In this document: positions 31,829 to 41,871 of the stretch, one piece after another
Position numbering within the stretch: the first letter of the stretch is position 1
Layout of the letters: each line of letters begins with the position of its first letter
From: Yponomeuta sedellus
Taxonomy: Eukaryota > Arthropoda > Insecta > Lepidoptera > Yponomeutidae
Length of the DNA stretch: 64,000 bases
Assembly (NCBI GenBank): GCA_934045075.1
Contig: OW203729.1
Coordinates: forward strand, 7,783,816 to 7,847,815
Direction: 5' to 3'
Made by a program: the position numbers and the translations under genes
Notes under the pieces: generated by a model
Seen by the model: only the letters and a program-made list of their open reading frames with translations
Told to the model about the DNA's origin: nothing
The model's database searches: none

Positions 31829-32070
31829 GACGGCCTCGGTGGTGCAGTGGTTTGGCACGCTGACTGTATAACCGAAGGTCTCGGGTTCGATCCCCGGCCG
31901 GGTCAAACTAGGAAACGAACTTTTCTAGTTTGTCTCGGGTCTTGGATGTTATCTATGTATTTATAGTATTAATCTATCGTCGAGTTAGCACCTATAACAC
32001 AAGTCATTTAGTTGTACTTAGTGTAGGGCTAACGAGATCTGTGTATGTCCATGAATATTATATTATATTC
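31829..32070 (+). mobile_element. SINE-B (tRNA-derived), plus strand
   Basis: Complete head GGCCTCGGTGGTGCAGTGGT, B box GGTTCGATCCCCGGC, body and AT tail as in 10739-10983. Confidence 0.85.
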
Positions 32071-32224
32071 TATCTTTATAAATCAAGAATGTAAGTCTTT
32101 GCAACCATTCCTTTAAATAAATATTTTTCATTTAATTTTCATTTAAATAATCGCAATTTGTGCGTTTATTTTAGTAAACTATGTATGAGTATCGCAAGTC
32201 AGTAAAATATAGTAGTGGCTTAGA

Positions 32225-32300
32225 TATTTGTATTAGAAACAGTCAGTATGACTCGTAGGGTGTTGGGTTCGAATCCCGATAGGTACCGACTTTGTTTCCT
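32225..32300 (+). repeat. tRNA-like remnant
   Basis: TGTTGGGTTCGAATCCCGAT is a B-box and T-arm sequence, but no A box or acceptor pairing is visible upstream. Probably a SINE remnant. Confidence 0.4.
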
Positions 32301-32404
32301 GAGTTACGTACATTTGTGAAGTTGTAGTAGCAATAACACTAGCTAACTGTGAAAGAAATATCGTGACGAAACCGAAGTGTCTGAGATATTCATACCTCAG
32401 TTCC

Positions 32405-32560
32405 GGCCGTGGTATATAGATAGATAGAGAACACTTTATTGGACATAAAAAAGGAAATTATACAGATATATCTTAACCTAAGAGTACAGACGACGGCCTT
32501 ATCACTAAAAGTGATATCTTCCAGACAACCTTTGGATGGACTGGACCAATATATTGGAGA
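32405..32560 (-). mobile_element. LINE 3' end with (GATA)n tail, minus strand
   Basis: GATAGATAGAGAACACTTTA, CTTAACCTAAGAGTACAGAC, GGCCTTATCACTAAAAGTGA. Same family as 17650-17941; almost identical in its first 140 bp to 61893-61998. Confidence 0.7.
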
Positions 32561-33002
32561 AAGAAGTAGATGTACAAATAAATAAAAATATTTCAGATAC
32601 ATATGAACAAAACATGCTTAATTAAGAAAATAATTATACTAACCATGAATAGATGCATACAAACAATAGTATACATAAATAGAAAGCGATATAAAATTAT
32701 ATATTTTATATAAATACATACATTTATAGGCATAACAATATATGGACAGGACTTAAATAAAATACCAACAATAGTAGAACAGTACTAACAGTGTAAATAA
32801 CAGCAAAAGTTTCACATAACACTAGCCGTAATTAAGTCCATATACTCTCTCTTTCTGAGAGAAGGCTCGTACCGTGCAGTGGGACGTATTAGAGCATAAG
32901 AGGATAAACTCACGGCGGAGAGGTACTACTATCTACGATCCGAACAAATCTGTTTCTCTTCATCAACATTACTTGACTTGTCATACAGTATCAGTATCGT
33001 TA

Positions 33003-33175
33003 TAGTCGTTATCAACCCTTGTATGCACCAGCGGTGGGGACTGCTGGTGCACGGGTCTCTTCCCGCATCGCAGGAAGGTTAGGCCATACTCTACCACGGG
33101 GGCTAAGTCCGGGTTGGTGGAGGATTACTGTCAGAAATTATCAAGCCTCCCATAAGGCCTCTGACATGTAGTATC
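33003..33175 (-). repeat. LINE 3'-end fragment, minus strand
   Basis: TATCAACCCTTGTATGCACC, GGTGCACGGGTCTCTTCCCG, CTAAGTCCGGGTTGGTGGAG. Same family as 3373-3475. Confidence 0.65.
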
Positions 33176-33319
33176 AGTATACTAGAGAATTATTATTATT
33201 ATTATTATAGCCATTTATTTTCCCAAACAGAATTGACTAAAATACATTAAATAAGTAAGTAATTAATGATAAAAAAAAATACTTACATTAAAATTAAAAG
33301 ACATGCATTTAAATTAGCT

Positions 33320-33725
33320 CGATATCGATATCAACCCTTGTATGTCCCCACTGCTGGGGCACGGGTCTCTTCCTGCATCGCAGGAAGGTTAGGCCGTACT
33401 CCACCACGGGCGCCAAGTCCGGGTTGGTGGAGGATTGTAAGACAGCGGCGGGCCTTACAGTGAGAACTTATCAAGCCGCCCATAAGGCCTCTGACATGGC
33501 TTAACGACTGCCATTACATGGCAGCCGGCAGAACGGCTTAAAGGAGCCGTTGCTTCGCAAGGAGGCCTAACGTGCCTTGCGAAGCATGGAAGCGCTCGGA
33601 AAAAATGCCACTAGCGATAGTCACGGAACGGTCACCCATCCCGCACCTGCCCGCGCCTGTTCTTGCTTAACGCAAGTGATTAATTCCAATCACTCGGTTT
33701 GACTAGGCCACGAGCGCTTCGTGAA
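33320..33725 (-). repeat. Longer LINE 3'-end fragment, minus strand
   Basis: GATATCAACCCTTGTATGTC through CCAAGTCCGGGTTGGTGGAG and on to GGCAGCCGGCAGAACGGC and CCGCACCTGCCCGCGCCTGT. The GC-rich part to 33725 extends beyond the other copies and carries no intact frame. Confidence 0.6.
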
Positions 33726-34164
33726 TAAATTAGCTAACCTATTTGATTATATTTGAACTTCATTAATACTTTTAATTTATTTAGATAAAGTTTAGGACAC
33801 CCTTAATTGAGTGTAGGCCTCCTCCATCCCGTTCCAATCATACTGGAGAATATCAGTACTGATTAACCCAATATTAGCACGGACTGTAATACGTTAGGTA
33901 GCAAAGTAAGGTGTGGTGATATACGTGCGCAGCTACAACCGTATTCTTAAATGGTATATGACCCGGATTAGCTTTACTTCAAAGACAAACGCTCACTACG
34001 TGTTGACGTTTTTATTTTCAGCCTAAATATGCTTACACGTATAATAGCGATAGCATTGTCGATGGAAGAACTTCTAACACAAGATAAAAATATGAATACA
34101 CCTATATTATTCGAGTTTGGGGATGTATTTATATACTTAAGTGTGTTATCCAATTACATAGTTT

Positions 34165-34215
34165 TAGGATTTAGAAACCTATTTAGTGGCCAAAAAATTC
34201 CTCCCATGCCGTGAC
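34165..34215 (-). mobile_element. SINE-A tail remnant
   Basis: GAAACCTATTTAGTGGCCAA and CCTCCCATGCCGTGA match the SINE-A tail and end of its head on the minus strand; nothing more remains. Confidence 0.6.
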
Positions 34216-34299
34216 TTAGGATTTAGTCCAAATATCGCCCTTCTAACGTATTAGGCGTAGACAGAGCGAAAACTGAAGAACTCTATACATTGTTTTAAA

Positions 34300-34395
34300 T
34301 GGCGTTACGGCAACTGTAACGCTGCCGAAACGTCGGGAAATAAGGTAATTACGTGTTACCTATTATATAATCGCGATGAGACCCGTTTAATATAC
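34300..34395. mobile_element. Partial foldback MITE
   Basis: AACGCTGCCGAAACGTCGGG and TAAGGTAATTACGTGTTACC match the centre and one arm of 17945-18085. Confidence 0.5.
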
Positions 34396-34582
34396 AACTA
34401 CAAAGAGTTTTTTACCCTGCCACGTTAGGGACATCACTATCTTGATTTCTTTTCTGAAGGAAAACATTGTGAGGAATCCTAAGTGAGGAGTTATTATTAA
34501 TACGTTTATTGCACATAAGTAAAAAAAATGCAATGTGGCGGACTTAATGCAATAAGCATTTTCTACCAGCAGATGGTGCAAG

Positions 34583-34830
34583 AAATAAATAAATAAATAT
34601 TCATGGACATATTACACAGATCTCGTTGGCCCTATAAAAAGTACAACTAAATGACTTGTGTTATAGGTGCTAACTCGACGATAGATTTGATACAATAAAT
34701 ACATAGATAACATCCAAGACCCGAGACAAACTAGAAAAGTTCGTTTCCCAGTTTGACCCGGCCGGGGATCGAACCCGAGACCTTCGGTTTTACAGTCAGC
34801 GTGCCAAGCCGCTGCGCCACCGAGGACGTC
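34583..34830 (-). mobile_element. SINE-B (tRNA-derived)
   Basis: Minus-strand copy with intact head (GTCCTCGGTGGCGCAGCGGC) and body; see 10739-10983. Confidence 0.85.
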
Positions 34831-34839
34831 ATAAATTAA

Positions 34840-35445
34840 ATGGTAGGCATTCCAAATAAACGGAAGAAGAAATGCTTAGTTAAAATTAGACAAGCTGACA
34901 AATGAGGAGTTCATATACCTCTGCGCTTAAAATTTCCAATACGCGGTGGGCACGCGTGGTGATTAAGCCCATACTCTCTCTCTCTCTCTCTGAGAGGTGT
35001 GTGGCCTACTGGGACATAGGTAAATACCTCGGTTGCATTTATTATTCTACCACAGCATAGACATTGATGGCTTGTCTTTCATGGGATGTAAAGTTAGATC
35101 GATAGATACAAATTGATAGTAGGTGCGGATATTGCCTGAGTGAATGACCTAGGAGGACGAACAAAAAACACGATAAACATTGTTACGTACAGTGTTTTAT
35201 TTAACGATTTCTATCACCGGTCTGTTTGCACATGTAGACCAAAGCTGAATGAAACAAAATATACGAACATTCGGGATATAAATAAGGACGGAAGAGCTCG
35301 TGGAATCTCCGTCTATCTAATCAGTAACACGCGCCAACAGGCTGATTCCCCTTTATGAACGGATTAATCCGGAAACAGTCGGGAAACAATAAAGCTGCCT
35401 ACTTGTCCACTGATTGCAGTATCTGTCCAGTAATCGTGAGTTATA
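34840..35445. other. Unassigned sequence
   Basis: A (TC)n run at 34973-34992; otherwise nothing recognised. Confidence 0.3.
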
Positions 35446-35602
35446 GACTGCTACGTTGGTCTAGTGGTATCACGTCTGTTTACTATCCTGGAGGTCAACG
35501 AGTTAATTCTCACTGTGGACCGCGGTATATTTGTACACATGGACTGGGTGATATCCTTGCTTGATTACCATAGCACAAGGTGTCCTAGTTTGGGACCAGA
35601 AC
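35446..35602 (+). mobile_element. SINE-E (tRNA-derived)
   Basis: Head GCTACGTTGGTCTAGTGGTA with a degenerate B box, then ACTGTGGACCGCGGTATATT and TAGCACAAGGTGTCCTAGTT. A second, poorer copy is at 24471-24640. Confidence 0.65.
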
Positions 35603-35611
35603 AAGTTTTAT

Positions 35612-35863
35612 AATGAAAACCTATTTAGAGGCTGAAAATTCCACCCATGACGGGATTCGAACCCGCGACCTCTGGCTATCCGTGAGCTAATGAGCGACTC
35701 ACCGGCATTAGTGAGTCACCCCTTAGCTCATTTGGATAGAGCGCTGGCACGGATAGCCAGAGGTCGCGGGTTCGAATCCCGGCACGGGTGGAATTTTTAG
35801 CCTCTAAATAGTTTTTAAAATTGTCCTTAGCACGGGTAAGTGCATTAAAAATAAAAATAGTGT
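35612..35863 (+). mobile_element. SINE-A composite, inverted copy on the left
   Basis: Left: a minus-strand copy starting AATGAAAACCTATTTAGAGG. Right: a plus-strand unit with complete tail to GCATTAAAAATAAAAATAGT. AAGTTTTAT flanks it at 35603-35611 and 35864-35872. This is the mirror image of the 4186-5618 arrangement. Confidence 0.85.
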
Positions 35864-35874
35864 AAGTTTTATTA

Positions 35875-35990
35875 TAATTATACATTCTTTATTCAACATA
35901 AGATAATGTACAATAGGTGGACTTAATGCCAATTGCAATTTCAAGTAGTCAACCCGTAAGATGCACAAGAGAGGCATAAAAAGTGTAAAG
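35875..35990 (-). repeat. LINE 3'-end-like fragment, minus strand
   Basis: CATTCTTTATTCAACATAAG, then GGTGGACTTAATGCCAATTG. The poly-adenylation-like start on the minus strand and the GGACTTAATGC block also occur near 34500-34560. Confidence 0.5.
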
Positions 35991-35994
35991 TATT

Positions 35995-36790
35995 GTGTGA
36001 ATGTTATTAGCAACTCAGTTATTGCTGTAACAATAAAATCGCCAATTATATTGTCTCTTTGTTAATATTTTATGTTTGTTTTTCCTAGTGCACAATAAAG
36101 TATATTCTTATCATATTATTATCTATGATTGACATACCGCCCTTTTTCATTCTACAGCAGATTAACATTTACATACGTGCACTCTAATAGTAGTTACGAT
36201 AAGGGCGATTTTGTAACAAAAATTTAAGGTGGATACACTTAATATAGTCGACAGCGGTGTCGCCTGTTAGGTGTGTATTATATCGTACTTTAAGAGGCTG
36301 ATACACTGGCCTCAGCTGTCCTTGTCGATGTGGATGTAACTTCATAGATGTTCTACATTAAATAAAAAGTCATCGATACATTGCATCCTTTATTAGAATT
36401 AAACTTTACTCTTAGAGTGAAGAAATAAGCTGTTTCGTGAGTTCGAGTGTTTCAGATAGTCGACAATCCATCAACCTTTACTCCCATTCAATCTGCTCGG
36501 TTTTGTCATAGATTACAATGTATATTTACGTTACGGGCGATTTTGCTGCTAAAATGTTAACTTTGACCGGCTTTCGACTATACCTAACTGAAAAGGAAAA
36601 TATTGACAACATGAAACGAAAGCTTTCTTTATTGTATGCACTTTGATGTCATAAAATGTGTTTTTTTTTTACTATTACAAACAATACTTAATTTTCTTTA
36701 TTGCACGCACAAAGGCATAAAGGGCACCTTCAAATAAAACACAAAAATTACGTACATAAAAGTTGTACATGGCTTATTTCAGCAGGATAA
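35995..36790. other. Unassigned AT-rich sequence
   Basis: No gene or repeat recognised. Confidence 0.3.
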
Positions 36791-36797
36791 TTGTTAA

Positions 36798-36945
36798 AAG
36801 GACCCGGAACCGGCGTGCGTGCATGCAAAGACTTATGTACGTTGATGAAGCGAAAGTTATGTGTCAGGATCGTGGCAAGTCGCAGTCTCTGGTCTCTGCC
36901 TACCCCTCTGGGATACAGGCGTGAGGTTATGTATGTTTGTCTGTA
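36798..36945 (+). repeat. GTGCATGC-family LINE 3' end
   Basis: ACCGGCGTGCGTGCATGCAA, GTTGATGAAGCGAAAGTTAT, GATACAGGCGTGAGGTTATG. Same family as 2755-2905. Confidence 0.75.
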
Positions 36946-37187
36946 TGATAATTGTTTCTCTCTATCATTATGTTTTTGCGCTGTTTCAAAGCAATATTTG
37001 TAACTGAGGAATTAATTAATAATAAAAAAGTCAATACAGGGTGAAATATAATTAAGTGCAATCTTCAACTTTTTACAGAACCCACTTTAGGAATCGCTAG
37101 TTTATACTTACGTTCCAAAAAAATCTTACACTTACTCTTATATATACTTAGGACCAGTTTCTGTATTAATAATATCGCTAAGTAAAT

Positions 37188-37315
37188 AAGATAAGAATAT
37201 TCTTTATTGTACACTGGAAAAACAACAAATACAAAACAATTGCAAATATACATAGTACAATTGGCGGCCGTAATTGCTAAAAGCAATTGGCGGCCTTATT
37301 GCTAAAAGAAATGCG
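37188..37315 (-). repeat. LINE 3' end, minus strand
   Basis: AAGATAAGAATATTCTTTAT and GTACAATTGGCGGCCGTAAT; the CAATTGGCGGCC...TTGCTAAAAG block is duplicated in tandem. A partner copy is at 38101-38212. Confidence 0.6.
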
Positions 37316-37603
37316 AAAGACAGGTAGCCAGTGCAAATTTGAATATTGATACATACTTACACTTAATAATAATACACTTACATACCGTTACCGTTAAATA
37401 CTTAACTGCAGTGCTGTAGTGAACGTCACTTAAGTAATTACTTAGTGAAATATTAAATTTAGAAACCGCCCCTAACTCACTTAATGCATGCGTGTAAAAG
37501 TCGAGATGCTTTCGACTGTGCCCTCGACAACAGGTCAACCTTTACATCTTTGTTGCGAAATCACCAGTAAAATAACTGAGTAGAGCGCACGCGTGTAAAG
37601 GTT

Positions 37604-37664
37604 ACGCGCTAACACCTAGCCACGGGCTATGTCCAGCAGTGGACTAATATAGCCAGAAGAAGAA
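37604..37664 (+). mobile_element. 61-bp RTE LINE 3' end with 11-bp target duplication
   Basis: CACGGGCTATGTCCAGCAGT, TATAGCCAGAAGAAGAA. GTGTAAAGGTT flanks it at 37593-37603 and 37665-37675. A second extremely truncated copy besides 8045-8091. Confidence 0.8.
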
Positions 37665-38100
37665 GTGTAAAGGTTGATGTGCTTGCGACTGTACATATTT
37701 GTACTCAGATAGGATAATATAAACGACAAAAACAATGATCCTTGGCATCTTCGATAAGTGGCCTTTCAAATGTAACCCAAGATAAAAACAATCGCATTAT
37801 TCAAAGCTAACCGAGCCTTATCTCCGTTTGTGAGCAGGCTATTGCGGTAAACCCTGCGACGTGTCAGGTTGCGATTGTACGTGGATTTCCCAAGAGATCT
37901 AGACTTGGGACGCCCTCTAACCTTGAGATCTAAGCTACCAATACCTGCGGAGCCAACAAAGCTGCGGGATTCCTCACGAATTGTGTTCCTTCAGAGTTAG
38001 CGTGTGGTATTGCTACAGAAATTCGTAGAAGGACGTCACTTTGAAGATAAACAAAGTCACAGTGGGCTAGGCCGACTAAGCTATCCGGTACTGGGCAAGA

Positions 38101-38212
38101 TAAGATAAGAATATTCTTTATTGTACAACAGAGCACATATTATAAAACATGTAAAGATACAAAGTACAATTGGCGGCATCATTGCTAAAAGCAAGCAAGC
38201 CTACTCTGAAAC
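38101..38212 (-). repeat. LINE 3' end, minus strand
   Basis: TAAGATAAGAATATTCTTTA, GTACAATTGGCGGCATCATT. Partner of 37188-37315. Confidence 0.6.
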
Positions 38213-38354
38213 ATCTAAAACAAAGTCCCAGGCACTGGCAGCGTCCGAGCGGTCTCTTCACCCATCTAGTGTGAGTGAAGGTGGCCCTGGCCTATGTAAA
38301 TCAAATCGTGCTATATTTTTCGTTCATGTCCTCTGTTTATTTTTGTATGTTTCT

Positions 38355-38425
38355 TCTTCTTCAGGCTATATTATGTAGTCCACTGCTGGACATAGCCCTC
38401 CCCTAGCCATAGCGCCCTGTCTTCA
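38355..38425 (-). mobile_element. RTE LINE 3' end, minus strand
   Basis: TTCTTCTTCAGGCTATATTA then AGTCCACTGCTGGACATAGC. Family of 8385-8575. Confidence 0.75.
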
Positions 38426-38431
38426 GCTTGC

Positions 38432-38702
38432 CGCATTTGTATGTTTATTTTTATTTATTTCATATTTATGTACCGTTTATGTATGCGTAGCAGCTACAAA
38501 AATATCTTGTCCAATATTGTTTAGTTGCGCCGACTACCCGTCTTTCAGTTTCCGTTTCTTCCTTTCCATAAATGGTTTTCTGGAAGAAATTACGTTCAGT
38601 AATAAGGCCGCCACTTGTACTGTACTGTTATTTTTTAAGTCTTTTATAATTCCGGTAATTCCGGGTGTACATGCAATAAAGAATATTCTATCTATTTATC
38701 TC
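38432..38702 (+). mobile_element. LINE 3' end with short (TCTA)n tail
   Basis: GTTTAGTTGCGCCGACTACC, AATAAGGCCGCCACTTGTAC, GCAATAAAGAATATTCTATC. Near copy of 17650-17941. Confidence 0.75.
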
Positions 38703-38704
38703 GT

Positions 38705-39406
38705 AGAGGCAAAGGCCAACAAGTTACCAATTCTACTATTTGTATTATATCAACCCTAACTCGGTATTTTCAGATAAAAGATTGGCATAAAGTCAATATA
38801 GGCTGTGTGGCAAATTGCCACGCATATAAAATTCCTTCACGACGTCCATAAAGCAGAAAAAAGTTTCATATCCGAAGCAAAAGGGTTCGCTAGTTAAGGC
38901 CAACGCAAAACAGGGACTCGAACAAAAAGCTCGCAAATTCATGTTTACATATTTCATATCTCGTTACTAAGCTTATTGAAAAGACACGCAATGAGGAACA
39001 CGTGTCTAAAGTAAAATGGAGTCATTTACTCAGTTTTTATAGAAATATGATAGCTGAGTAAAAGACAGGAAAATTGACAGAAAAACAAAACAATTATATA
39101 TTCCTATCGGGATTATACTAGTCTCAATAAAATTTATGATTTATGAAACTTGATAGAACCAAAAATCGTTCAATCAAGTTTCTTCAATTAAACTTATCAT
39201 CCGTAGTTTTTCCATTGAATGCTGAACGTTTTCCTTAATAAGGGTGCACTGCACATTTAAAAACATTACAGTCTGTTGGCTTTTAGAATACACCTCTGGC
39301 TCTAGAGTAGGCTTCGGTTTTCGCCGAAAGCACACGAGTGTAATATTGCCTCTTGCTCAGTATAAGTGTCACATTAGTTCCCTTTTTCAAAATTAAGTGT
39401 CATATT
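38705..39406. other. Unassigned sequence left of the BEL element
   Basis: No feature recognised. Confidence 0.3.
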
Positions 39407-39411
39407 AGTTC

Positions 39412-39571
39412 TGTTGGCGACCGACACCGCCTTCTTTCTCTTTGGTTTAAGTTTAAATTCAAATATCGGTCAAATTCTAGTGTTCTAAAACAATTGTAAA
39501 TATTTTCAGTGACAAAGTAAACGTGGTACATACAAGAGCTCTCGGTATTTCATTTTTCGTCATCTTTTTCA
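39412..39571 (+). repeat. BEL/Pao 5' LTR
   Basis: Starts TGTTGGCGACCGACACC and ends CATTTTTCGTCATCTTTTTCA minus its last base group; 160 bp, short for the family. It is followed directly by TTGGTGTCAGAAGTATT, where a primer-binding site would be expected. One difference from the 3' LTR: TTTAAG here, TTTTAG there. Confidence 0.95.
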
Positions 39572-39605
39572 TTGGTGTCAGAAGTATTAAAATAATTATG
39601 CGACC

Positions 39606-41560
39606 ATGCCTATGAATACCAGAGCTCGATCAAAAGTCCGACAAGAAAACGAGTTAATGGCAAATCCAGTGCCAGTACCTATTATCGAGTGCAGTGCTCC
39701 TATGCCCAGTGACGGTGCCTCTATTTCCGGTGCCCTTGCACCCGGTGCCCCTGCACCAGCAACGTCCAGCACACCTCAATCCATCGCTGCGCACACTTCG
39801 CCGCTCGTTTCTGACGACTCAGAACCTAAGGCGCTAGACCGCACCCTTGTACGCCAATCATGGTCTACATGCGAAGGTACCATTCACTCACAAAATCCAG
39901 CATGCGCTCCATCAACACTGTGAAGGCGCAAAAGCTTGCTGTGAAGCTGGAACACGCCAGACGCGTGGCCCTAATTGACGAGAAGATCGAAGCTGACCGC
40001 GCTGCACGTGAAAAAGCATTGGCGGATCTCGAGCTGCAGGCAGAATTAGCTGCCATTGCCAGCACTGCCTCCCAAAGCAGCTGCAGAGGAGATTACGTCG
40101 AAAAATGGTTAGTTAACTCTCATAAAAATACTGTAGGTTCAGAACATCTTAATCCAGTGCAGCCCTTTTGCAGGGAAACAAACAGCTGCGCGGCGTATGG
40201 CCACGCTCGTATATTACCGGCATCGCCGGCACGGCCGTCGTCGTGTGATGCCGCGTTTACTACGCGTGGGGCCGGAGCTGCTCCCCCGTGCCCGATGCCG
40301 GGGCTAGAGCTTGCCGCAGCTCAAGCATTCGCCCAGCCGTACTCTGCAGTTCTCCCGTGCGGCGGCGGGCGCCCTCGTGAGAACGCTACGAACCAAACCA
40401 CCACTTTACATGCCCCCATGCTAGGCACACACCACTGTAGTGATGATTATTGTAATTTGTACAAAAATAAAACTAACAATGAAGGTACACATGACAATAT
40501 TACTTTACTGGCGAACGCAATTGCAGACCTTGGCAAGAAGAAGGTACGGGTGAGTGATATCCCTAAGTTCACAGGCCGCGCGTTGGATTGGCTTCCTTTC
40601 AAGAGGGCTTTTGAGCAGTCCAAGGCAAGTTTTTCCCCGTGTGACAACATTAGCAGGCTTGCATCTTCCCTCCACGGTCCCGCGCACGAAGCCGTTGCCG
40701 TACTCCTCGCCTCTGCTGACAATCCGGAGCAAGTAATGGCTGCATTGGAGACCAGGTTCGCCCAGCCCGAGCACATTGTCCTACAGCAGCTAGCTCTCGT
40801 CCGAGGTCTTCCAAGGCTCAACACATACGACACTCCACGGGATCTCACTGTTTTCGCATGCCGAATCCGGAACTGTGTAGAGGTGATAAGATTCCTCCAT
40901 CAGCCTGAGTACCTCGCAGCTCCAGAACTGGTAAATACAGTCATTGGGAAGCTAACTCCTCTCCTCAGATCTAGGTGGGCTGACTTTGCGGCGGCAAGAG
41001 TTGGTTCTGGCTTGTTCAAACTAGAAATTCTAGCAGCTTTTCTAGAGAACGAGGCTGATTTACAAATTAAATTTGGTTTTATTTTGCCAGAACCGACATC
41101 TGTCAAAAGTCTGTCAAAGACAAAATTTATTCTATTTCAGTCGACGAGGAACCAAAAAGTTCGCATACCTGTTTGTACTGCAACACAGATAACCACAACG
41201 TCAGTGACTGCCGTCAGTTTAGATCTCTTTCGTTGGATGAGCGCTGGCAATGGGTGTTAACAAATAAGGTTTGTCGAAAATGTCTCAGGAAAGGATCTCA
41301 CCAATATAGTGGCTGCAGGAAAAGGTGCTCAGTGGAAGGCTGCATGAACAAGCATCGGCACCATACACTTTTACATAGGTCCCAGTCAGCTACAGCAGCT
41401 CATGTGGAGGTACAGTCAAGCCCATCAACCTCTTCAAATTCTGAGGTACCGTCTACATTTCAAATTCCTGGCACTAGTGAGGACTCTGCTACGTCTAACG
41501 ATAAACAGCCATCAGCTGTCGTAGCCCATAGCATTTCGCCCCCCAAATTGTCGAGTCACA
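39606..41560 (+). pseudogene. gag: BEL/Pao gag (frameshifted)
   Basis: Capsid-type polyprotein region. It starts at ATG 39606 (MPMNTRARSKVRQEN), continues to LVRQSWSTCEGTIHS and then shifts frame near 39891-39895, in CAAAA. Frame 2 carries a charged coiled-coil-like stretch (LEHARRVALIDEKIEADRAA) and then the DUF1759 region: SDIPKFTGRALDWLPFKRAF, LASSLHGPAHEAVAVLL, ALETRFAQPEHIVLQQL. A second frameshift lies between about 41070 and 41115. After it comes a C-x2-C-x4-H-x4-C zinc knuckle at 41170-41211 and a second, C-x2-C-x5-H-x4-C, motif about 20 codons later. In BEL elements gag packages the RNA; here no single frame covers it, so it cannot be made without frameshifting. Confidence 0.88.
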
Positions 41561-41871
41561 AACCACTTCTCAAAGTAATAGCAGTCACCATTACCGGACC
41601 TCTAGGTAGCATTGACACGTATGCCCTTCTCGACGATGGAAGCTCGGTATCCCTTTTAGACCAGTCAGTGGCGGACTCAGTGGGGGCCAAAGGTCCTACA
41701 AGTAAACTAAACATAGATTGTATTAGTGGTTTAAGTAGACAATCTGAGATAAGTTTTGTTGACATTAAAGTCAAAGGCCGCCATAGTGCGAACACTTTCA
41801 ACATTAGTGCGCGGTCTATTTCAAACCTAGGAATAGCTAGTCAGTCAGCACATTTAGACGACATTGTCTAA
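41560..41871 (+). pseudogene. BEL/Pao aspartic protease domain, ended by a stop
   Basis: In frame with the zinc-knuckle part of gag (frame starting upstream of 41170). HKPLLKVIAVTI leads to YALLDDGSSVSLLD, the D-x-G-S active-site loop typical of BEL/Pao proteases (DUF1758 type), followed by GPTSKLNIDCISGLS. The frame is cut by TAA at 41869-41871, while the same frame continues into pol directly afterwards, so one nonsense change separates protease from polymerase. The protease would release the polyprotein domains. Confidence 0.85.

Noticed and set aside
40447..41804. Minus-strand frames of 60-133 residues over gag and protease
   Set aside because: Shadows of the plus-strand BEL coding sequence; no domain.
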